Assembly (NCBI RefSeq): GCF_037975245.1
Contig: NC_092567.1
Location: 16,053,876-16,117,875 of the forward strand
Reading direction: 5' to 3'
DNA length: 64,000 bases
Origin: Apostichopus japonicus
Taxonomy: Eukaryota > Echinodermata > Holothuroidea > Aspidochirotida > Stichopodidae
Shown: piece by piece, positions 27,601 through 39,600 of the stretch
How the letters are laid out: every line of letters starts with the position of its first letter
Numbering within the stretch: position 1 is the stretch's first letter
Made by a program: the position numbers and the translations under genes
Notes under the pieces: generated by a model
Databases searched by the model: none
The model's input: the letters and a program-made list of their open reading frames with translations, nothing else
Told to the model about the DNA's origin: nothing

Positions 27601-30600
27601 GCAAATTGTGGATGATACAAGTATAGGACTGCATTAAAATCTTGATCGAGCCGTATGTGTAGGCTATTAGATTTACATTTGTGTAATGAACATGCTGACA
27701 TGAGAGGTCGCAGTGAGCTTACAGTAAATCGATTGCGCCATAAGGGCAACAGAAAATTAATTTCTTTCTTTCGATTGCGACGGCTTTTCTCCATTGAACC
27801 CACCTGGTCAGAGTGCACTTAGAATAAGAAACATCGAATCTACTTCTGAAGTTTGTTTTCCAAAATTCAACAGCAAACAGGTTTTGAGACTTATATTTGA
27901 CATTATATGTACAATATAGTAATATATGGTAATACAGCAGCCTGTTTTGAAGATTTGAACATTTTGTGCCTGAAGTTCATATGCTTTTATTAACTGAACA
28001 CTCTAACTGTAGATTGCAATTACTGTATCTGTCACACTAAAAATAGTCCAGGGATGTGCCCACACTGGGCGGCACTAGGCGGTCCCGCCCAGCACTAAAA
28101 TTTACCACCCAGCACTGTCTTAAAAGTTGTGAATCCCGCCCAGCACTATTTTCATCTAAAATCCCGACATTCCTAACAATATATTCAACATAAATTGGGC
28201 CTAGCCTATGCCAAAAATCATACAGACTAATAGTGCATCAGTTACGCATGCGAGAAACATTACTTACGGCTCTCAATCGGTCCCTTGTAAAATCTCTTTG
28301 AAACAAACTAATAACTTTTACCAGGTACGTAACATATTTCACTAAAAAAAAATTTAAAAATGTAAGTTGTTAGCAAAACTAGTATACTAGTGTTTGTGCT
28401 TAAGAAGCTACACAAGTACTGTACCAGCATTTGGCATCTGAGCACCTTCAAACATTTCTCAAAGGGGAGGGGGACACCCCTCCCCATTAGACCCCTCCCC
28501 AGGACAGGGATCAATATGCCTGGCACTCAGGAAATCCTGGGTACATCCCTGTAGTATATGGACAGACTATTGCAGACCTATATACTTGCCAATTTCTCTG
28601 TTTCCAATAAGTGCCTTCTACAGGAAAAAGTGAAGTCCTTATTTATTCTGAAATTAGTCTGGGAATAATTATGTGTTCAATTTATTTTGGGGGCGGGGAA
28701 AAAAAAGCAAGTTTGAAGCTTCTGACCTTTGTCTCATGATTAGATACTACAATATGGTTCCTGTGAACAGTACAAAACTGCTATTTATAATGCATCTATG
28801 CACTTATATTAATATTTGACAATTTTTCGCATATCATTATTGTGATGCGATATATGCCAGATAATTTATTCCCTGTCACAAAGTTAATTTGCAGTGTTTT
28901 AATACTGTAGCTAGTACTGTAACTGATACATCTAAAAAAAAACAAAGAACTAATTAATATTACATAGTTTGGCATTAATATATACAGGTAGGCGATATAT
29001 GACGAATAAATTATTCCCTGTCACAAAGTTAATTTGCAGTGTTCTAATACTAGCTAGTACTGTAACTGATAAAGATCTTAATCTTAAAGAAAACAATGAA
29101 CTAATTAATATTACATAGTTTGGCATTAATATATACAGGTAGGTACAGATCCAATGTTCGGATGATATTCCTCATGTGTACTATACAAATTACCAAGAAT
29201 GTACAGTATAGTGCTGCATGGTTGTAAACTGATGAATTTTTTCATTTTTTCGGGGTATGATTTCCAATACAAACCTAATGAATAAAGTAGATGACTGCAT
29301 TTTTCTAATTCCAAGCTTGTTATATCGCATGGCATGATATTATTGATTTTTGTAATAAGCAACGTTCGTTGCTGCACAGCAAGATATCAAGTTCAACAAT
29401 TTAGACTAATCAATAAAGCTGCAGTAGAAATGTAAATGCATATGTATCTTACAGCTATAGGCCTAAATTTAGACGAACCGTAGAACTACGACTAATTAAA
29501 CTTTCAGAATTCAGCACATGTGACATGTGAATTAAGCAACATTGCTAGGAACAGAATTCTATAGCTTCCCTTTTTTTTGAGTGTGTATATATTTGAACCT
29601 CTACTGTCAGTTATATTTCATAATACCAATTGTGTTCAACAGCCCTGAGCAAAAGTAATGTTACAAAGTTTCTCCAGGGATGAACATTTCATCAGAGATA
29701 AAAGAAAACTCAGATTACACGAGTGGGTCGATTATGCTTTCTTTACACACAAGTTTGGCTCAATTTAACCTGTGACCTGATTTACCATACAACCGTCCGG
29801 GGGGGGGGGGGACAGCACAGCCAATGGGCTGGGTTCTAGTATAATTCAACTTCCCTGGGGAGGGTGGTGCCAGATCTGGGGCACGTCCCCCTCCCATCCA
29901 CCTTTTGCCGACATCAAGCTCTTCTCCTCAGTAGTCTCCTGCTATGCTTTTGCATTGTGGTGTGATGTGGTACTGTTTTGTGCAGTACTGTAGTACTGCA
30001 AGTTACAGTAAGTAAATGACTGAAAGCCAATTTTATACTGTTCCAGAAATAATTTAAAACAGCTGATATTTTATCAATTTTAATTCCAGATCTGATGAAG
30101 GTACAGTAGGACTATGTACATGTGATCTGTCCATAGGCTGTGCCTACTCTATTGATCTATCTTTTAGTCTCTGATTACTTAAATCTTCATTACATACTGT
30201 ATAATATCTCCCCATCCTGCAGAAGCTGCACTCTGTGCACCTCGAATGGGGACACATCCCTACAGCTGTGCGTACACAAACTTGACCATACAGTATGTAC
30301 AGTACAGTACAGTATATTGGTACTGTATATACAGTATTGAATACTACACAGTTATGCATGGTAATAACATATAATCTTGATTTCTAAAACACTATCTGTA
30401 TCTGTGCAGTACCTATGTATACAGTACTGTACAGCTAACACTTACAGTAGGTCTATATTCTTGGTATGAGTTATTTATATGAATCCAAGCATAACGTACA
30501 TAAATGAATACATATGCCAGAGCATACACACTATATATACACTATACAGAGATCAAGATACATAATTGCGAGTTATAGGAAATCCAAGCAGTAGAGGAGA

Positions 30601-33600
30601 CTGCTATATATATATCTCTGTACATACACAAACAGGATTATTATAAACAATATATGCCTGGCAACCAGAGTAATGTCAAGTACATGAGTATCCAATTTCA
30701 TAGTGCTTTACTGTAGTAGATCAAAAACAGTCATGCAGACTCAATCAACAGTTCAAAGAACCTTATAAAATGGCAACAATGTTCCCTGTCTTCTAATATC
30801 AATACCAACGGCCAGAACAAGTAATTAAGCCTTCACTTTGTTTCCGCCACTCATAGATTAGACTTGAGTATGGTTTGGATGTGCAGTACTATGCACTGCA
30901 GAAATGGATAGAATACTGCACATTTAAATCAGGGAATAACTTATCCAGTATAGCATCGCAAAATGTTTTATTACAAAATGGTGAAGTAAATTAATGATAC
31001 ATATTTTACAAGTGTAAAGAAGTACTACATAGCAGTTTTCTAGGAACTAATCTCTCAATGAGAGATAAAAACTCAGAGCCCTCGAAATTGCTACACAAAA
31101 GTTGAACACTATTTATCTAAATTCCCAACAGTGTACTGCACATGCCATACAGTACCAACATGTGTACTGTACAGATCTATAGTATGTAGTTAAATTCTCT
31201 AGAACTGTATTATTTTGGTAGCAATTTTAATGCATTCACCGTTAGTTTGAAAATATTATAGAGTTGATCAACCGATAACACAGGTGTTTCTTAGATCTTC
31301 TCACCATATGAATGTTCTTTATTTTACAGTAAATACAATAATTGGCTCAATTTCACATAAAAAAAAAGAAGTTTGTTATCAAAGACAAATATCCATAATT
31401 AATATAAATTAATCCCATATAACACTTACGTCAAAAGTTCTAACTTTATGAGTTTTTCTTCATTACAGTATTTCAATGGACAATTGACCAAGTTCAGGGA
31501 TTTCAAACTGTAACATGTTACTGTGTGTGACTTTAATGCTTACATCACAAAGTGTTGTAATGTTAGCGATCACATTGCATCAGTTCAATGGGCAAATTCC
31601 ACTGCATAAAATACAGCTGTAGAGGTAATGTGGAGATAAGAAAACCTCTTGAATCGACAATTCTCTTGCGCCTTTCCTTTTGCCCTTGACGAACATGTCT
31701 ACGTATAAAGAAGGTACTACATATCATCTGTACACGTGTACAGTAGATGGCATTGCAGATTGCATAATATTTGCACTGGTGTTTTTTTTTAACATTTTTT
31801 TATTTCCTGTTTTGTAACTAAGCAATAATGCTGCACAAGAAATTCACGGATATGGTATACATACTGTAGCTGCGGAATGGGGGAGGCTAAAAATTCAGAA
31901 AATCTGCAAATTCATGGGAAAAACTCATCTTGGAAGAAACTGCAGTACTTTAACAATTTAGGATGCTGTATTTTTTGTAATAAATTTTATACGTAGGGTA
32001 CTGGCCTCTTGTTTAAGGTTCTCGAGCTTTCTTTAATGTGCCTTTTGTTTTAAATTTTAAATTAGTATCATGAAATATTCATCTCATTTAGATGATGTCA
32101 AATTTATTTTTTCTCTTCCCTAATGGAATTACTCAATAAAAGCACTCATCAGTTTCATCAGATATCTATATATATATATTTAATTTAACTTTCCACTTTG
32201 TTTTTCAGAGAATATAACGAAAGAAGATGACAATCAGGTGGGGCTCTTCTGCTGTAATACAAATATATGACATTGACATTTTGAAGCTCTGTTCAATGAT
32301 AAATGAACTGGATATTCTAACTAAACATGACTGCATGTCAACATATACTGTAGTCTGAGAATTATATATTAGAGTCTACTGTACATACATGATGTAAACG
32401 AATTATAATTTGAAAAAAAAATAAAACTGTTAGCAAACTGCTTATCCACTAAAGAGCCTACAGGTGTAAGAGAATATATGTAAAAGTAAGTTGGCCTGAC
32501 GTTTCAATCCAAATGTACATAGCAGGATCTTCTTCAAAGGTAAATGACAAGTAACAGTAACAGAAGGGACAAAAACATGCACAGAATACAGACAGGTTAA
32601 TGAGCATGGTGAACACAAAGAGATAGATGTAAGGGGATTAGTAGACAAGGGATGGAGAGAATTATAATTTTGTAACAGATATGTCATATATGCACAAATC
32701 AACTACTGCACCTAACTATTTATAGTAGCTCTAAAACCTGAAAGGAAATATCTGCATTCCCTTTTTTATTTCTTTTCCAATTACAGTTACCATGGATACA
32801 TGAATAGTACAGATATGGAAATTATATACTGTGACACAAGATTTTACTTTTAATTACTGACCTAACAACTTTTATGGAGGAAATATAACCCAAAGAACAG
32901 GTACCTACAGGCTACATTTTTTTTTATCAAGATCAATAGGATAGACAGTTTGATCCAGAGGGGAATGTATTCAATAACATGTAAAACATTACATACATGT
33001 GTTGGTCAGAATGGTGCAAATTTAGTTACAACTATACAGTAGGTTTACCACATTATACAGTAGGGTTGAAAAGTGAGATGCCATTTCCTGGGGGAGGGGT
33101 CTTAGTAAAAACCATAGAGCTACATTAACATTAATGTTATGTAGTACAGCTATTGTAGCTCTATATTTTGTATGCAGTCCACATCATGGCTTTTCCCACC
33201 ATACTGTAGCTACAGTGACGCCTAGTACAGTACTGCATGCAGCAGCCATCAATCACATCTGTGTGCTGATAACAATTATATGCTTCCATTACTGTACATG
33301 CATACTGTAGTTCTGCAGTGATATGCATACAGTGTACTGTTTTAGTTTGCGAATCACAAGAAAGCATACATATGATACTGTTGAACATCACAAAGAAATT
33401 TACAAAATCAGGACGCTAGAGTTTGTTGGCAGGATGATACATTTTCACTTCAAAATACTGGACAATTTCGATTAATCGTGATATGGTAACCCTAACTGCA
33501 ACCCTAATTGAAAACCGCTTTCATTCGGTGTATAGTAATTAAGTATCTTATATTTTATCTTTTACTGTACTGAAAAGAGCAGCATTTGTCTTATTTATGC

Positions 33601-36600
33601 ACTCAACCTACTTAGGTAATTTTGACGTTACCTAATTCCCCACTGGCAAAAACTCGCAAGTGGATCCACTCGATGCTTATACAACGAATTAAAATTCACT
33701 GAAAATTCAAACGGCTAGGTATGCACTGCTAGCGTAATAAAGATCAGGAGGGGTGTTTTAACAAAAACAAACCACTTGATAACACTGATTATCAATATAA
33801 CTTTGCTGTCAAACAGCTAGTACCACGCAGAATTACACATTGAACACGAGTTGCTCTGCTAGCTCCTGCGAGGCTAAATTACTCAAACAGTGATCATGTA
33901 AATATTACCATTGACAACCGTGTAAACAGAATGATATATGGGGAAGACAGAACAAATGTAAATTACAAGTCAGATTCAGGAAATAGGCCATTAGTTGTTT
34001 CTGGCCAAGAATGGTTTTTAATTCATCATAAAAAAGACTACACTGAGCAGGAAGGAGTGCTAGCTGAGACAAAAACAAATTTCATTCTACTAAAGTAATT
34101 TGTGCATCACGTATAAAGCTGTAAAATCAGCAGAGGAAATTAAAAGCACAACTCAAAGTCAGAATTATTGTTACCTTCTGTACAAAGAATTTCTGTTTCA
34201 AATACTGAGGTACAGGCAAAGGCACCTCATTCGACATCACTGCAGTGCAGCCATGTAGAAACAAAGTTGTTTCAAAACCAAGTGAACGATGTTAGACATA
34301 CATATTACAATATACACATAGCACTTTGGTATTATGCTTATTGCATGTTACTACATATATACTGTACACTTAATAGTACTGTTTATTGTATAATCCACTA
34401 CAGTATGTATGGTACATGTGTACAATGTAATACTGTGTACAGGTATTTACTTACAGTAATCAGTTAGAACCATGATGCAGCAAGTTAATATAAGCTTACT
34501 GCATCCATACTGTATTGTAATTTATATGAAGGCAGTACTGTTGTACAGTACGATTATAGTATTAGTATCGATGCAATTCAAGCAACCGTGCAGCTCAGCT
34601 TGACGATTCATAAAAAGAACGACAGATTGTGACACTTCAATGTCAAACTTTGACGCTAATGGCTTGTCAAATTATGACAAGTAAAATGTTAAGCTTGACA
34701 AATTCCCAAAAAACAAATTCTTTGAGGTATGAATGAGGTTTCCTGAACATACCACATGATTGACAATTATCAGACATATCCAAAGATATATACAGTAAGT
34801 AGGAAGGTTACTTATGATAGATGTTGAGGCCAAACATTCTTTCTTCTTTTTTGAGGTTTTCCTTTGCAGAGTTCACTGAATATATACTGACATAGCAAAT
34901 TTCAGTATTGTAGTATGGGACAATTCAGAAGTATCCATCCATCACTGCATACATTAAAATACCATAGGTGGGAGCTAGTAAAGGGGTAGTCTAACAAAGT
35001 ATCTAGATCTGGGACCTGGACAAGAAAAGATCGTGCAACTTTAGCCTGATCTACACATGTATGTATGATAATATCTATTAGATATAGTGTTGGTTGAAAA
35101 CTGATACTTTTCTTAGCCTACTGTATAGCTCGATGCATGTGCCACAGGTCTGTAACGCCGGTGCCTTTCAATCATATGGTCCCGAGTTCGAGTCACTCCA
35201 AGATTAATGTATGTCGTCCAGGTACAGAGTCTTTGACAATTGACAATTCATAATCATGGACGTTAAATATGAATCTAAGAGTCTGACTTCGGTCAGCTTG
35301 CGGCTTTGATAAGCCAATGATGGCTTCTTCACGAGTTCCTGCTTGCAGCAGGATCTAAAATACATACATAGATACACCCTTACATACATACCTACTGTAG
35401 TATCACAGTAAATACTGTGCAAAGACATATAATATACCAACTAACATACATATGTAAAATGTATCGCTGTACCATGCAGTAGAGTCATTATATTAGACAG
35501 TGTTGGGGGGTTTTAATAGCCAATCAATATTCTTTCAATACCTGTGGAATGTCAACACAGTATCCCATTTACTGTATAGTGCAACTCTCTTTTAATGTAT
35601 AAAAACATGTATCTTAAATTGTACCTATACAGACTAATGAGTTTCCACGTGCCATACATGTGCAGAATGAATGACATGCAGTACTCTTGGAATCATTAAC
35701 TACTGTATGACATCATCTACTTTTACACGAAGGCCATCAAAACAGTTGTTAATAAATACATAGGAAACAGAGCAAGATTAAAAGCCATTTAACGAATCCA
35801 TCAGGATTTGAGATCAAGATTTGCGTGACGGATATTGCAGTCAGTCGACATGAATCTATATTAAAACAGTAAATTTCTAAGGTTAACACTGCTATTATGT
35901 ACAGTACACGGTAGATGTTGCAGTTAATGTTCAATTATATTATAACTGATCAATCATAGTGGAAGTGCTCCAATGCACAACAGCACAACAAGCATACGTA
36001 CAGCATACATAACTTCATCATTGCAACTTGCCAACTCAGCATTTGTCTTGCAAGTTTTCATGAAAGGCTGATGCCACTTTCTTTCACTCGGTTAGAAAGT
36101 AATATTTAAGTGAAAGTAACTCTTAAGTTCTTATTTGAATTATTTCTTACAAACATTTAAACTCTTGAATTGTTTCTGTAAAGATTGACTTATTGATCCA
36201 GTCACAATGTACTGTACTATATAGTGAACTGTAGTGATTAATTTAGGCTAAATTTTCTCAGGGTCTGAAGAAGTGTACATATTTTTAAGGGTTTCCTGTC
36301 AAACAATCACAGCCATAGTTACCTCTTGTATTGTAAAACCCTCAATTAATAATGTGGGGCTACCAAACTATTTAAACATTTAGTTTGTTACATGGTAACT
36401 TACAAATTTATTGATGTACTCATAATGCCCTCTTTTTAGTTTTGGACATTTATTACGTTCCAAGTTCAGATCAACCGACACTTAGCCTTCTGTACTGTAC
36501 TACACTGTACAGTGTCCTGTACTGCACTGTACTGTATGTACAGTAGATTTTTAGCACATGTGTACAGTAAATCCAATGACCCAGAGTACACCCACTGTAC

Positions 36601-39600
36601 TGAAGGAATTGCACTAGTAACATACTATAATACCTAATTTACTGTCAAATCTCTTAATAAAACACATTAAATCACTATTTTTTGTTTGTTAATTCCATGT
36701 TCAATTGCAGTAACCAAGTGCAGCAAGAAATAATAATCCAACATGCCAAAGGGGAATCTACTGTATTTTTAAAAGAGAAACCAATACCAACTACTGTATC
36801 TATGAGGCCATTACAGTAGGACAGCTTTACAATGGTTCCAAGGCAACCAGAAATTAGGTTCATTACAAATATATTGCTCATCCACACTGGATGCACATTT
36901 AAGTAGCCCAACTGGCAAAGTTCTCTAGGCTCCCCATGGTGCATACATGTAACCATGGCAGCATATGGATATATCTTACTGAGCACTTGACAGGACTACA
37001 CTGTTTTGTACGACGTGAAATGTTACATGCTTCCAATTTGTTACTTTCTTGATGTGCTACTTGGCACTGTAATATTGAATTATATGCCTGATAATACTAT
37101 CAGTGTGCTACATTTCAGGATATTTGGGCACGGTTATATATGATCACTCTGAAATATTGTATAAATATCACCTTCTGTAAGTCAGTTACTTACGGTCTAC
37201 CGTAAAAATATAAAGACTACAAGTAAGCCCCTCTTGTTCATTTTTTTTTAAATTGTCTTCTTAAGTTAATACTGTACAGTATGTAGAGCTGATCATTACA
37301 TAAACTTCTCAGATGGCAAAGATAAGAAAAGATAAACTTTGTTAAACCCCACAAATGGTAACTGAATGCTCGCATAAAAACTGTATTTTACAAATATAAA
37401 TATACTAAAAAGTTACAAAAGGGCAAAAACAAACATACAAAGCTGGACATATAAAAACAATGCAGCACTGACAAATTAGAATTTAATTTTTAAATTATGA
37501 AGTTTATACTTTTAAAACAAGGTTTGCATTTCAGTTGTAATATCATACATATCAGTGAATCTGGAATGAAACAGAATGTTCAAAGCAGAACCTACACAGG
37601 AGAGTTAGTAACAAGTTAACAAATACCAGACCAAGTCTAGTGGTAAAGTTTCAACACTCTGGAAGGAAGAATGACTAAATTGTGTACTTTTCTCTAGTCA
37701 TTCCTACTGTTCCCTTTCTTCCTCTGCAGTTTGCATTGCCTTTGTTTTCTCTTATTAATTGTTGCTCTCCCTGGTGCAGTTCCTTACCTGTAGTTGATAT
37801 GTCCTGTTCAACCATGTGGGTTTGTTATACAGATATCTGTACTGAACACAACGAGTTACTGAAAGACTGTCTTGCTTTATCATTGCTATATATTTAAATT
37901 CATGTCAGAGGCTGTCATAAAATGAACAATGAACAACAGTGGAGCTTTATATTTTCATTTAATATCCTTCAGTTTTTTTTTCATGGTAGAAGTTACATGC
38001 TGCCATTACTTCCAAAATTAAAGTTCAGTTTCTATAACAAATCTTGCAGAATACTTCAATGTACAATATATTTAATTGATAGAAAAAAAATTGAAAAGTT
38101 GATGATGGCCCTTCCTGATGTCCTTTAATAGAATTGACCAGCCACAAGCACCTCAAGCAACTGTACTGCTGTATAGCATTATTAAAGACTGATAAGAACA
38201 GTGCAGAACCTGTGCCATATAAAAAAAAAAAAATAAAGAAAATAAAAAAATTCAAAGACATATGACTGGGTAACCAGTTGGTGTTTATTTTATTTTAAAG
38301 TAAGCCCATGTATTTGTATTATACAGTATGTGTGAGACATGTACTGTATTTATCAATACATTCTCCATGTGCACCCACCTTGGTCACAAACATTTTTTGG
38401 TCAAGGTTTAAGGATGTTCAGAATCAGCTATGCTTCATCTGCACTGCATCAACGTGGTCATTAGTACAGTATGTGTATATTTTACATGTTAAGTGCAATT
38501 GTTATTGCTATTATTAGAGATGTCAAAATGCGCATGCAATCAATGAGCTATCCAGTGCGCAAGGACTTTGAATATCTGTATCAACACAAACACAGTACTT
38601 TAGCTTGAAAGGTTTGCATGTCCACCGTCTCAACTCCACACGACTAGTGTGTAACTGTTACACACTTACTGACATAGTTCACAAGACTAGTGATATGGTA
38701 TAAATTTCAAACTATCAAAGGCTCCACACTTTTTATACCATTTGCTATACTAGCCCGATAAAATTGATTGAAAGTATACATTATGTTCATATCCAGTGTA
38801 TACAGTATTGGCAAAACTTTTATTTCCGTACAGTACAGTACAAACAGTACCCAGGTGTATAAATTGAGGCCTGCGAGGTCAGTTCAACTTGTAAATAAAT
38901 TTGCGTAGGCAGGTTTGTGGTTGTACCCTATGGAAAGTCTCCTATGGGGCATGTTGAAGTTGTGCACACTGTAGTGCCCAGGAGCGACTGTTTGAATTGC
39001 ACAATTGGGTGTGTGCGTGTGACAAGCTACAAATGACTATGCAGCCATGTTGTAAAAGTCATGTGAGAAGGCCTTTCCGCATGGTACAAGCCTGTAAACC
39101 TTGAAAGCTTTAACATGATACATGCATCTATATCATTCAATCAGTGTTTACTTTCTTCAGTACAGTACTGTATTGCAACTACAGTAAATACCGGAAGCTT
39201 GCCTAGCAAGTAACAGATTCCCCTTGAAAGGAGGGTTGAGGTAGAAATAGTAGATGTGGGTGTCCAAGTTTTTAAAGTGCGTGTCTTACCTTTTTGGGAC
39301 AACATGATGCCGCAGGCATCATTGCGATTGCGATGCGATCGTCCCTCACGGTGGGAGTCGAGGGGCCCGCCGTAGGGCCCATTGTGGGGGTTAAGGGGGC
39401 AACGCCCCTTAGGAACTTTGCAATTTTGAGGTATCAAATGGGTAAAATGCAAGCTGTTTAGTTAGTCAATATGAGATTTGATTGGTAGAATTAGGGAAAG
39501 TCAGATAAAAACAAAAACAGTTTTGACATCGCTGTCTCATTTTCTGTAACTCTGTATGTATATTTGCGTAAGTACTGTGTACTGAAAACTTGAGAAAACT

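Noticed and set aside
27474-27818. 114-codon minus-strand frame
   Set aside because: It has a normal-looking composition but no recognised motif, lies in BRSK intron 1 and lacks splice partners.
29790-29810. G-tract as a regulatory quadruplex
   Set aside because: A single homopolymer G run without spaced tracts; likely simple-sequence slippage or element debris.
35150-35215. Functional tRNA gene
   Set aside because: Only A/B-box-like promoter remnants are present, with no cloverleaf; the same sequence recurs as a dispersed SINE.
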